Below are positions 1 through 6,845 of a DNA stretch of 14,624 nt, piece by piece; positions within the stretch are counted from its first letter, which is position 1; each line of letters starts with the position of its first letter. The notes beneath the pieces are model-generated. The model was not told where the DNA came from and did not search any database. It was given only the letters and a program-made list of their open reading frames with translations. Source of the stretch: Thermodesulfobacteriota bacterium. GTDB lineage: Bacteria > Desulfobacterota > BSN033 > UBA1163. The position numbers were made by a program, and so were the translations under genes. The stretch spans positions 2,891 to 17,514 of the forward strand of contig JASEIE010000032.1 in the NCBI GenBank assembly GCA_030024065.1. Reading direction: 5' to 3'.

Positions 1-139
1 TCAGTTATGGGGGAGATTTTTATAATATATGTAGCGCCCTCATTTATTGAGGGCGGAGTCCGTCGGCAATAAATGCCGACGCTACGGGGAAAAAGGAATA
101 ACTCCATAACCAATAATTACCCATAACTGAGGGATTACA
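1..139. repeat. Palindromic intergenic repeat element, left copy
   Basis: This non-coding element is built of nested inverted repeats. An outer pair, GTAGC (31-35) and GCTAC (81-85), encloses two hairpins: CGCCCTCA/TGAGGGCG (35-42/48-55, loop TTTAT) and GTCGGCA/TGCCGAC (62-68/74-80, loop ATAAA). Together they could fold as a cloverleaf-like three-way junction. An 11-base perfect inverted pair, TCAGTTATGGG (1-11) and CCCATAACTGA (120-130), looks like the ends of a roughly 130-base MITE- or REP-like unit. Bases 85-139 recur exactly, inverted, at the far end of the window. The unit may begin upstream of the window. It contains no gene. Whether it is mobile is inference. Confidence 0.8.
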
Positions 140-157
140 AAACATTTCTAATTTGGC

Positions 158-186
158 TTGACAAAGTTTTAAAAATGACTTTTAAA
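158..186 (+). promoter_or_regulatory. Probable sigma70-type promoter of the cluster
   Basis: A perfect -35 hexamer TTGACA (158-163) is followed after 17 bases by TTTAAA (181-186), which matches 4 of 6 positions of the -10 consensus. The region is AT-rich and lies 44 bases upstream of the tctA start. Transcription would begin near 193, giving a short leader. It is the best promoter-like pair I found in the window and sits just inside the left flanking repeat. No operator palindrome is obvious around it. Confidence 0.6.
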
Positions 187-230
187 TTGCCTCAACATTA
201 GGTATTTTTTCACAACTTTTCAGGAAGGGA

Positions 231-1760
231 ATGATGGAAGAAATATTTAACGCATTTATTGGAGGCCTGTTAGCCAACTTACAATTGAAGCCGTTTCTTT
301 ACATGCTCATCGGGGTTGCCATCGGGTTCTGGGTAGGGATCCTACCGGGCTTAGGTGGTGGCACGACCCTGGCCCTCATGCTACCATTTATCTATAAAAT
401 GACCCCTCAGGAGGCCTTTCCCTTCCTTCTGGGAATGCATTCTGTTTGTGCAACGACCGGAGACATCACCTCCGTCCTCTTTGGGATTCCCGGAGAGGCG
501 ACTACAGTAGCTACGATTGTCGATGGTTACCCCATGGCTAAGAAGGGAGAGGCTGGAAGGGCATTAGGCGCTGTGCTGATGAGTTCCTTAGTCGGGGCCA
601 TATTTGGGGCATTTTATTTGGCTTTTACCATTCCTATTGTTCGGCCCCTGGTGCTTGCCTTCGGTTCTCCGGAGATGTTTATGCTGATCATTCTGGGTCT
701 GGCATGTATTGCTACCTTAAGCGGTCATGGAAAACGTGGCCTTTTGCTCGGATTGATGAGTGGAGGATTTGGGTTGTTATGCTCCCTCGTAGGCCAGGAC
801 CGTCAGGCAGGGATCCTCCGTTTCACCTTTGGACAGCTCTATCTGTGGAATGGACTACCCATCATCCCAGTGATGATAGGAATTTTCGCCATCCCGGAAA
901 TCGTCGACCTTGCTGTTCGAAGGACTGCCATCGCAGGCGATGTTACTTATGGGAAACTCGGAAAAGGAGTAATGGATGGAATAAAAGACACTTTCCGACA
1001 TTTCTGGCTCACCGTGCGATGTAGCTTCATCGGTTCACTAATCGGGACATTACCTGGTCTGGGTGGAGCGGTAGCCCAATGGATAGCTTATGCCCATGCG
1101 ACACAGAGCGCCAAGACTGAAGAGGAACGGGCAGGGTTTGGTAAGGGGGATATCCGGGGAGTCCTGGGTCCGGGCGCAGCCAATAATTCGAAGGAAGGTG
1201 CGGGTTTAGTCCCAACCGTGGCTTTTGGCATTCCTACAGGTCCGGGGATGGCCATCCTTTTGGCAGCGTTTTTTGTTATGGGACTGGTGCCTGGTCCGGA
1301 CATGCTTTCCAAACATCTCACCCTCACTTACTCAATGGCCTGGACGATCGTTATATCGAATGTCGTTGCTGTAAGTGTTAGCCTGCTCTTTATCAATCAT
1401 ATCGCAAAACTGACCACGATCCGGGGGAATCTTATCAATCCCATTATCCTCCTGCTCTGTTTTGTCGGGGCCTATACAACTCAAAACCACATCGGTGACC
1501 TTATCACATTACTCATATTCGGAGGCATCGGGTATTTCATGGTGCGATATCGCTGGCCTCGCCCCCCCTTCATCCTGGGATTTATTCTTGGTAAACTTGC
1601 TGAAACTTATCTTTATACTTCTACCACCCGGTATGGAATTACCTGGCTATACCGGCCGAAGGTCATCATCCTTTTCTTCATTATTGTGGCGTTTGTTCTC
1701 TATCCCTATATACAGAAGAGATTTAGGAGGGAGGACTTAGGTGAGCCAGACAGGATATAA
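231..1760 (+). CDS. tctA: Tripartite tricarboxylate transporter permease, TctA family
   Basis: This is the large membrane subunit of a secondary, binding-protein-dependent carboxylate transporter (TTT family). At 509 aa it has the usual TctA length of about 500. The N-terminal half carries the family signature GILPGLGGGTT (about residues 36-46), then GMHSVCATTGDITSVLFGIPG and a VDGYPMAKKGEAGRALGA stretch (about residues 68-115). A second glycine-rich repeat, GTLPGLGG, lies near residue 275, followed by GPGAANNSKEGAGLVPT and FGIPTGPGMA. Hydrophobic segments run through the protein, consistent with an inner-membrane permease. The start ATG has AGGAAGGGA just upstream; the ATG at 234 is an equally possible start. 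The gene overlaps tctB by 20 bases, the typical tctAB coupling. Family assignment is firm, but the substrate cannot be read from the sequence. The neighbouring decarboxylases suggest an aromatic or polycarboxylic acid. Confidence 0.95.
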   Translation: MMEEIFNAFIGGLLANLQLKPFLYMLIGVAIGFWVGILPGLGGGTTLALMLPFIYKMTPQEAFPFLLGMHSVCATTGDITSVLFGIPGEATTVATIVDGYPMAKKGEAGRALGAVLMSSLVGAIFGAFYLAFTIPIVRPLVLAFGSPEMFMLIILGLACIATLSGHGKRGLLLGLMSGGFGLLCSLVGQDRQAGILRFTFGQLYLWNGLPIIPVMIGIFAIPEIVDLAVRRTAIAGDVTYGKLGKGVMDGIKDTFRHFWLTVRCSFIGSLIGTLPGLGGAVAQWIAYAHATQSAKTEEERAGFGKGDIRGVLGPGAANNSKEGAGLVPTVAFGIPTGPGMAILLAAFFVMGLVPGPDMLSKHLTLTYSMAWTIVISNVVAVSVSLLFINHIAKLTTIRGNLINPIILLLCFVGAYTTQNHIGDLITLLIFGGIGYFMVRYRWPRPPFILGFILGKLAETYLYTSTTRYGITWLYRPKVIILFFIIVAFVLYPYIQKRFRREDLGEPDRI

Positions 1761-2262
1761 TAAGAGGAAATTATATAGCACTAAGAATTTAATGAATCTT
1801 TGTTTGGCGCTGATTGCAGCCGGAGTGACCATCACGGCTATGAAATGGCCATTTAAAACGGCCCTCTTCCCTTTGGCCATAGGTATCTCCGTCTTTTTGA
1901 TGGCAGTGACCGAGTTATTGCTGAGCTTATTTGAAAGGGAGGGGAAAGCTGCGAAACAGAGCGCAATGGACTTCAAGCTATCAGAGGGTATCGATGAGGC
2001 TGTAGCCCTACGCCGGACCTGGGTGGCCTTTGGATGGATCATCGGCTTCTTCTTCCTGATCCTCTTTTTGGGTTTTTCCATTGCCGTTCCTCTATTTGTC
2101 TTCTTTTACCTGAGACTCTATGGCAAGGAGAAATGGGGAATCTCGATCATCATGACTGTCTCGTCCTATTTCTTCTTCTGGGGTCTATTTGTATGGTTAT
2201 TGAATACACCCCTGATGGAGGGGTGGATATTCAGGGGGTTAAGGGCGATTGGGATTGGATAA
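1741..2262 (+). CDS. tctB: Tripartite tricarboxylate transporter small membrane subunit, TctB family
   Basis: This 173-aa hydrophobic protein has about four predicted membrane segments: two near residues 17-63, then two between about 98 and 160. They are separated by a charged cytoplasmic-type loop (KQSAMDFKLSEGIDEAVALRR region). That is the standard layout of TctB, the small poorly conserved subunit that pairs with TctA. The start is GTG, preceded by AGGAGGGAGG at 1725-1734 with a 6-base spacer. It lies inside the 3' end of tctA (20-base overlap), which implies translational coupling. The call rests on hydropathy and position more than on sequence motifs, because TctB proteins diverge strongly. 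Confidence 0.85.
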   Translation: MSQTGYNKRKLYSTKNLMNLCLALIAAGVTITAMKWPFKTALFPLAIGISVFLMAVTELLLSLFEREGKAAKQSAMDFKLSEGIDEAVALRRTWVAFGWIIGFFFLILFLGFSIAVPLFVFFYLRLYGKEKWGISIIMTVSSYFFFWGLFVWLLNTPLMEGWIFRGLRAIGIG

Positions 2263-2319
2263 CAGAGAGAGAGTGACTATGCCTGAGATGTGATGCAGGC
2301 GGACAAGGAGGTAGAATTG

Positions 2320-3411
2320 TTGCTAATGAGTGATGAGGAAGTTCAGGAGCTTTTGACCGTGGAGATGTGTCTGGAAAGCCTGGAGCCTGCCTATCGTGAG
2401 CTTGGGCAGGGATGGGCGATCAATAGCCCGAGATGTGATATCATCATGGCCAACCCCCAGAGCGCGAACCAGGAGCCCTGTCATGGATTGAAGACCATGA
2501 CCGGCTCAGTCTCTGGCTTCAAGGTGGGGGCCGTACGAATCAATTCTGATGTGCTCACCTGGCCTTCATCTGATCATGGGATCAAAAGGGTGAAGGTTCC
2601 AAAAGCCCCGGGAAGCAGATACACAGGATTGGTTCTCCTGTTCAGCCTCGAGACAGGAGAACTTCTTTCCCTTTTTCCGGACGCATCGATTCAGAGAATG
2701 AGGGTGGGCGCCACCAGCGCCCTTGGAGCAAAATATCTTGCCCGGCAGGGCGCCCAGTCTCTGGGGCTCTATGGTTCAGGCTGGCAGGCCGGTTCTCACC
2801 TGATGGCCTTCACCAAGGTAAGGAAGATTAAAGAGATCAGGGTCTATAGCCCCAACTGGGAGCGGTGCCAGGCGTTTTGCAGGGAGATGGAGCCTCATGC
2901 GAAGTGCCAGGTGACCCCGGTGAAGAAGCCGGAAGAGGTCATGAAGGGTTCGGATATGGTGATGGCTGCCACGAATTCGTTAGAGCATGTGATTTTAGGG
3001 AAGCGGGTTGAGAGGGGAATGTATCTGTGCAGCGTCAAGCCTGGCGAATTGGACCAGGAGGCCTATGACCGGTGTGACCTCATTGTGATGCATACTCATC
3101 AGCTTGAACCGTACCATTACCTTGCGAACGGGGGAGGGGCGGAACCTCCAGGATTTGTCAAGGAGAGGGAAAGTTTTTTGCCTGCCGGTTTCAAAGGAAT
3201 TGCCTGGGACAAGCTTCCCCTGCTCTCGGACATTATTCTCGGGAAAGGCCCGAGAAGGACCTCTGAAGATCAAATCATCTGTTTCAGCAATAATCTTGGG
3301 ATAGGAATGCAGTTTGCAGCAGTGGGGCAAGCGATCTACAAGAAGGCAAAAAAAGAGGGAAAGGGCAGGGATATTCCCACGGAGTGGTTTTCACAGTTGA
3401 ATCATCCATAA
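2320..3411 (+). CDS. Ornithine cyclodeaminase/mu-crystallin family protein
   Basis: This is an NAD(P)-binding protein of the OCD/mu-crystallin family, which includes ornithine cyclodeaminases, ketimine and pyrroline-2-carboxylate reductases, and opine- or alanine-dehydrogenase-like enzymes. The N-terminal stretch LLMSDEEVQELL matches the usual OCD opening. FKVGAVR (about residues 67-73 from the TTG start) and QRMRVGATSALGAKYLA (about 125-141) form the substrate/catalytic region. The Rossmann motif LYGSGWQAGSHL (GxGxxA) follows near residues 150-161, and a C-terminal SNNLGIGMQFAAVGQAIY completes the fold. I chose TTG 2320 because AAGGAGG (2305-2311) lies 8 bases upstream. The frame is open back to GTG 2290, and TTG 2317 and ATG 2326 are alternatives. 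The reaction cannot be told from sequence. Its place between tctAB and an aldolase links it to the imported substrate. Confidence 0.85.
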   Translation: MLMSDEEVQELLTVEMCLESLEPAYRELGQGWAINSPRCDIIMANPQSANQEPCHGLKTMTGSVSGFKVGAVRINSDVLTWPSSDHGIKRVKVPKAPGSRYTGLVLLFSLETGELLSLFPDASIQRMRVGATSALGAKYLARQGAQSLGLYGSGWQAGSHLMAFTKVRKIKEIRVYSPNWERCQAFCREMEPHAKCQVTPVKKPEEVMKGSDMVMAATNSLEHVILGKRVERGMYLCSVKPGELDQEAYDRCDLIVMHTHQLEPYHYLANGGGAEPPGFVKERESFLPAGFKGIAWDKLPLLSDIILGKGPRRTSEDQIICFSNNLGIGMQFAAVGQAIYKKAKKEGKGRDIPTEWFSQLNHP

Positions 3412-3416
3412 TAACT

Positions 3417-3440
3417 TTAAGGTTGAAACCTCAACCTTAA
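3417..3440. repeat. Perfect 10-bp intergenic stem-loop
   Basis: TTAAGGTTGA (3417-3426) and TCAACCTTAA (3431-3440) form a perfect 10-base-pair hairpin with loop AACC. It sits between the OCD-family gene stop and the aldolase 1 ribosome site. The 3' flank is C-rich rather than a T run, so it is not a classical intrinsic terminator. It could stabilise an mRNA end or be part of a dispersed AACCTCAACCTTAA-type repeat. Confidence 0.6.
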
Positions 3441-3472
3441 CCTCAGCCTAAACTTTTGTTTGGAGGAACGAC

Positions 3473-4162
3473 ATGAATGAAGAGCTTAGAAATAAACTGG
3501 AACAAGCCCACAGAATAGCGCACATGGAAGGCCTGGCCGAAGATGCCAGCCGGGGTCATATTACAGCAAAAAGCGAGGACGGCCGGGTTTATATCAAGCC
3601 CTGGGGTGTGGGCTTTGAGGATGTGACGGCCCGGGATTTTCAGGGTCTGGACATCAACGGAACCCTTTTGGAAGGGAAGGGGAGGGTCCATTCCGAGCTG
3701 GTCTTGCATCTGGAGATTTACAGGAAAAGGCCGGATGTCTTTTCCATTGCTCATGTTCATCCCTTTTATTCCATCCTGCTCTCCGCGGTCTTCAAGGGAA
3801 GAATCCATATCCTCAGCCAGCACGGAGTTCGTTTTGCCGGGAAGATTCCCTTTTATCGATCGGCAGAACTGATTCAATCCAAAAAGCAGGCGGAGAAGCT
3901 AACTCAAACATTGGGGAATGGGCCGTTGGTGTTGATGAAGAATCACGGGATCACTGCGGTCGGAAAGACGATCGAAGAGGCGGTCATCCTCTCCATGCAT
4001 TTTGAAGAGGCGGCAAAGGATAACCTGCTGGCCACAACTTTCGGAAAGCCAAGCGGTATGCCAGCACCCATGGCGAAAAAATTGAGCGCCAATAATTATA
4101 GTCCGGCCCAGTTTCAGATGTTATGGGAGTACTACTGGAAAAAATTTAATCGGGGGAAATGA
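3473..4162 (+). CDS. Class II aldolase/adducin family protein, copy 1
   Basis: This 229-aa protein belongs to the zinc-type class II aldolase/adducin family: fuculose-1-phosphate aldolase, ribulose-phosphate epimerase and some aromatic-acid decarboxylases such as 3,4-dihydroxyphthalate decarboxylase. Metal ligands are H94 and H96 in AHVHPF and H158 in MKNHG. The acid/base glutamate is E75 in VHSEL. The spacing matches E. coli FucA (E73, H92, H94, H155) almost exactly, so the active site looks intact. GGAGG lies 9 bases before the ATG. By hand count it is about 85% identical to the second copy at 6131-6841. In copy 2 the next gene is a UbiD-type decarboxylase; here it is tctC followed by a ubiD relic. 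Decarboxylase or retro-aldol activity on an aromatic-derived carboxylate is inferred from context. Confidence 0.9.
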   Translation: MNEELRNKLEQAHRIAHMEGLAEDASRGHITAKSEDGRVYIKPWGVGFEDVTARDFQGLDINGTLLEGKGRVHSELVLHLEIYRKRPDVFSIAHVHPFYSILLSAVFKGRIHILSQHGVRFAGKIPFYRSAELIQSKKQAEKLTQTLGNGPLVLMKNHGITAVGKTIEEAVILSMHFEEAAKDNLLATTFGKPSGMPAPMAKKLSANNYSPAQFQMLWEYYWKKFNRGK

Positions 4163-4259
4163 TCCTGTTGTTGTGTGGCTTCATAGGAGGGATCGATGAG
4201 AAGTGAGAATGGTTCAAGAGAATTGGGAACGACCCATTACAAAAAAGGAGGGAAGAATC

Positions 4260-5273
4260 ATGAGAAAGAAGACGCTATGCATACTGATCGCACTCGTAGT
4301 CCTTTCAATAGTCATTTCCCATCAGGAACTTTTTGCAGCTGCGCCTTACTACGAGGGTAAGGTCATCAATATTATCGTCGGGTATTCGCCCGGAGGGGGC
4401 TATGATCGTTTAACCCGTGTTCTCGCAAAGCACCTTCCCAAGCATATCCCTGGAAAGCCTACGATACTGGTTCAGAATATGCCAGGAGCCGGCAGCATGA
4501 TTGCAGCCAATACGCTTTTCAACCTTACCAAGCCGGATGGCCTGACCATTGGGATCTTTAATCGGGGGATGCCGTTCGCTCAACTGCTCAAAGCAGAAGG
4601 GGTGAAATTTGACCTCAGAAAATACCGCTGGGTGGGCTCTGCTGCTGTCGAAACAGCCACCCTTGCCTTGCGGACCGATCTTCCTTTTAAAACCGTTGAC
4701 GATATTTTAAAGTCGAAGGAGCCGATCATCCTCGGGAGCGCAGGAGGGCCGACCGATAGCAACACCCAGTTCATTCTTCTCTTGAAGGAATTTCTCAAGC
4801 TCAACATGAAGATCGTCAACTATCCTGCGAGCGCAGAAGCCATGCTGGCTGTCGAACAGAAAGAGGTGGATGGCAGGGGAGCTTCCTATAGCTCGATTAA
4901 GCCCTTTGTCGAAAGGGGGCTGGTGCGTTCCTGGATACGTGGCCGTGAGTCTGAGCCGGGGATTGAGAATTTGCCTGTGGATGAGGACCTGACCACAGAC
5001 AAGACCGGCAAGATCATCATGGCGATGCGTTCCGCTACAGATAGGCTTGGCCGCCCCTATGTCGCGCCTCCGGGCATCCCTCTGGAGATCATGAAAATAT
5101 TGACGGACGGACTGGCCAAGGCCATCAAAGATCCTGAGCTGAGAGAAGATGCGGTGAAGAACAAGATGGAAGTTGAATTCGTCTCTCCGGAAGAGTGCTT
5201 GAAACTGGTCAATTACGTCCTTGATCAGCCGGAGAATATCGTTAGAGAAGCCGGCAAATATATCAAATTTTGA
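4260..5273 (+). CDS. tctC: TctC/Bug-family periplasmic substrate-binding protein
   Basis: This is the extracytoplasmic binding component of the tripartite tricarboxylate transporter. It is 337 aa from the chosen ATG, typical for the family. A clear Sec signal peptide comes first: MRKK, a hydrophobic core to about residue 20, and an ELFAAAPY cleavage region near residues 23-29. The mature protein opens with the Bug-family signature VGYSPGGGYDRLTRVLA, then NMPGAGSMIAAN, and ends in a VAPPGIPLEI...KILTDGL segment. The frame is open back to GTG 4203, but ATG 4260 has AAGGAGG at the right distance and gives a proper signal peptide. It lies two genes away from tctAB, with which it should work. Its stop codon abuts a relic of a ubiD 3' end, so it appears to occupy the place of a lost decarboxylase gene. 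Confidence 0.93.
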   Translation: MRKKTLCILIALVVLSIVISHQELFAAAPYYEGKVINIIVGYSPGGGYDRLTRVLAKHLPKHIPGKPTILVQNMPGAGSMIAANTLFNLTKPDGLTIGIFNRGMPFAQLLKAEGVKFDLRKYRWVGSAAVETATLALRTDLPFKTVDDILKSKEPIILGSAGGPTDSNTQFILLLKEFLKLNMKIVNYPASAEAMLAVEQKEVDGRGASYSSIKPFVERGLVRSWIRGRESEPGIENLPVDEDLTTDKTGKIIMAMRSATDRLGRPYVAPPGIPLEIMKILTDGLAKAIKDPELREDAVKNKMEVEFVSPEECLKLVNYVLDQPENIVREAGKYIKF

Positions 5274-5280
5274 GAGACCC

Positions 5281-5364
5281 CTTGACGAAGAGGCAAGACT
5301 GGCCATAGAGGGCGAATACTATAAAACAGGCGAGAAGCTTAAAGGGAGAAGAGCGAAGGCATAG
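5281..5364 (+). pseudogene. Relic of the 3' end of a UbiD-type decarboxylase gene
   Basis: After the tctC stop, 27 codons read in frame to a TAG stop as LDEEARLAIEGEYYKTGEKL then KGRRAKA. This nearly duplicates the C-terminus of the UbiD-type protein encoded at 6846-8447 (EEARLALEGECYKTGEKLKG then RRVKA). By hand alignment 67 of 81 bases match positions 8367-8447, and most differences are synonymous or conservative. No start codon or ribosome site precedes it, and homology fades before 5281. It is therefore the tail of a mostly deleted paralogue. The similarity level is close to that of the two neighbouring aldolase copies, consistent with one duplication of an aldolase-ubiD pair. Confidence 0.85.
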
Positions 5365-5374
5365 GATCATTATT

Positions 5375-5446
5375 ACCCCGTTAGAAATAATGCCCCGCTG
5401 CCCGTCGAGAGCCTCTGGGTCGAACGACTGGAATTTCTAACGGGGT
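5375..5446. repeat. Long-armed inverted repeat with structured centre
   Basis: The 14-base arms ACCCCGTTAGAAAT (5375-5388) and ATTTCTAACGGGGT (5433-5446) are perfect inverted complements enclosing 44 bases. The centre contains a smaller palindrome, GTCGAACGAC (about 5419-5428). It lies between the ubiD relic and the flavoprotein gene. It lacks a 3' T run, so it is more likely a dispersed palindromic element or RNA-processing structure than a terminator. The stretch 5365-5481 otherwise shows no coding potential that I can support. Confidence 0.7.
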
Positions 5447-5481
5447 TTACTCCCAACTGCTTTTCCAGATCACCTCAAGAG

Positions 5482-6066
5482 ATGGGAGAGATGAAAGTCA
5501 TCGGTTTTAGCTGCAGCCCGCGGAGGGGGGGAAATACGGATCTCCTCGTCAACGAGGTATTGGCAACGGCCAATCGCAGGGGAGCAGAAATAGAATTCGT
5601 GAGGGTTTCGGATATGAAGATTAACCCCTGTGATGCCTGCTGGACATGCGCTGAGACGGAACGGTGCCACATTGAGGACGAGATGCAAGAGATCTATCCA
5701 AAGCTTTTACAGGCGGACGGAATAGTGATCGGAAGCCCGGTTCACATGGGATACAGTGTGAGCGGGCAGGCACAGGTCTTTTTCGACCGGACCTTCTCGC
5801 TCTGGCACAAGAAAAGATTGACCAATAAGGTGGGAGGCTCTATCGCAGTCTCAAACCGCAGAGGAGGGATCAGCTGTATAAGGGCAATCAATAGCTTATT
5901 TCACGCCCACCATATGATCATTGCAGGATATGCCAATGGTTATGGACGTGGTCCAGGGGATGTGGAAAAGGATGAAAGGGCATTGAAGGAGGTTCTCTTC
6001 CTTGGAGAGCGTCTCTGTGATCTCGTCAGGATCTTCAAAAGGCATACCACTCAACCCCAGGCCTAG
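5482..6066 (+). CDS. NADPH-dependent FMN reductase/iron-sulfur flavoprotein-like protein
   Basis: This 194-aa flavodoxin-fold protein opens with KVIGFSCSPRRGGNTDLLV, the FMN phosphate-binding loop of the NADPH-dependent FMN reductase/ISF family. A cysteine cluster follows: C50, C53, C56 and C62 (CxxCxxCx5C), close to the compact 4Fe-4S motif of archaeal and bacterial iron-sulfur flavoproteins. GSPVHMGYSVSGQAQVFFDR (about residues 79-98) is the usual flavin-contact segment. The likely role is electron transfer between a cofactor and a redox enzyme, or flavin reduction. It is not a UbiX: no such motif is present. The start is uncertain: ATG 5482 or ATG 5491 (MKVIGF), neither with a well-spaced ribosome site. 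It separates the two aldolase modules and may serve one of the redox steps. Confidence 0.82.
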   Translation: MGEMKVIGFSCSPRRGGNTDLLVNEVLATANRRGAEIEFVRVSDMKINPCDACWTCAETERCHIEDEMQEIYPKLLQADGIVIGSPVHMGYSVSGQAQVFFDRTFSLWHKKRLTNKVGGSIAVSNRRGGISCIRAINSLFHAHHMIIAGYANGYGRGPGDVEKDERALKEVLFLGERLCDLVRIFKRHTTQPQA

Positions 6067-6130
6067 ACTTGATTTCCAATAACTGCGGATCAGGAAATCG
6101 CCTAAAGAATAGGCAGAAAAGAGAAGACAG

Positions 6131-6841
6131 ATGTTGAATAAAGAATTGAGAAATAAATTGGAGCTTGCTCACAGAATCCTGCACATGGAGGGCCTGGCAG
6201 AAGATGCCAGCCGAGGTCACATCACAGCAAAAAGTGAGGACGGTCGAATCTATATCAAGCCCTGGGGAATGGGTTTTGAGGACGTGACGGCCCGGGATTT
6301 TCAGGGATTGGACTTAAAAGGAAATCTTTTGGAAGGGAAAGGGCGCGTTCATTCCGAACTGATCTTACATCTGGAGATTTACCGGAAAAGATCGGATGTC
6401 TTTTCCATTGCTCATGTTCATCCCTTTCATTCAATCCTGCTCTCTGCGGTGTTCAAGGGAAGAATCCATATCCTCAACTGGCATGGAGTTCGTTTTGCCG
6501 GGAAGATTCCATTTTATCGATCTGCGGAGCTGATTCAATCCAGGCCACAGGCGAAGAAGCTAACTCAAACATTGGGGAAAGGGCCATTGGTGTTGATGAA
6601 GAATCACGGGATCACTGCGGTCGGAAAGACGATCGAAGAGGCGGCGATCCTCTCCCTCTTTTTCGAAAAGGCTGCAAAGGATCACCTGCTTGCCACCACG
6701 TTCGGAAAACCGAGCGGGATGCCTGTGGCGATAGCGGAGAAATTGAGCGCTCACAGTTATAGTCCGGCCCAATACCAGATGTTATGGGATTATTACTGCA
6801 AAAAATTTAAACGGAAAAAAAATACGGAAAAGGAGGATTGA
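6131..6841 (+). CDS. Class II aldolase/adducin family protein, copy 2
   Basis: This 236-aa paralogue of aldolase 1 matches it at about 195 of 229 aligned residues, with only a short charged C-terminal extension (NTEKED) added. The metal ligands H95, H97 (HVHPF) and H159 (KNHG) and the glutamate E76 (VHSEL) are all kept, so both copies should be active. Differences near the active site are few; the clearest are the SQHG to NWHG change just after RIHIL and Y to H after HVHPF. Those could alter substrate choice. The ribosome site upstream of ATG 6131 is weak (AGAAGA). The stop lies 4 bases before the ATG of the next gene, a UbiD-type decarboxylase, so the two are probably co-translated. Confidence 0.9.
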   Translation: MLNKELRNKLELAHRILHMEGLAEDASRGHITAKSEDGRIYIKPWGMGFEDVTARDFQGLDLKGNLLEGKGRVHSELILHLEIYRKRSDVFSIAHVHPFHSILLSAVFKGRIHILNWHGVRFAGKIPFYRSAELIQSRPQAKKLTQTLGKGPLVLMKNHGITAVGKTIEEAAILSLFFEKAAKDHLLATTFGKPSGMPVAIAEKLSAHSYSPAQYQMLWDYYCKKFKRKKNTEKED

Positions 6842-6845
6842 ATTG

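Noticed and set aside
4196..4360. Small open frame starting at ATG 4196 with a good AGGAGG site
   Set aside because: It runs out of frame into the tctC signal-peptide region and has no recognisable product. It is kept only as a possible vestige of a lost ubiD start.
4707..5306. 199-codon open frame on the minus strand
   Set aside because: It is antisense to tctC and spans its stop codon; the tctC frame has a signal peptide and family motifs. This is a shadow frame.
5375..5460. Intrinsic terminator after the ubiD relic
   Set aside because: The stem is followed by TTACTCCC rather than a T run, and the 44-base loop is too long for a classical terminator.
5482..6066. Flavoprotein considered as a UbiX-type flavin prenyltransferase
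   Set aside because: The N-terminal loop and cysteine cluster are those of FMN reductase/ISF proteins; no UbiX-like sequence features are visible.
6100..6114. Small hairpin GCCTA/TAGGC upstream of aldolase 2
   Set aside because: A 5-base stem is expected by chance, and nothing around it supports a regulatory role.
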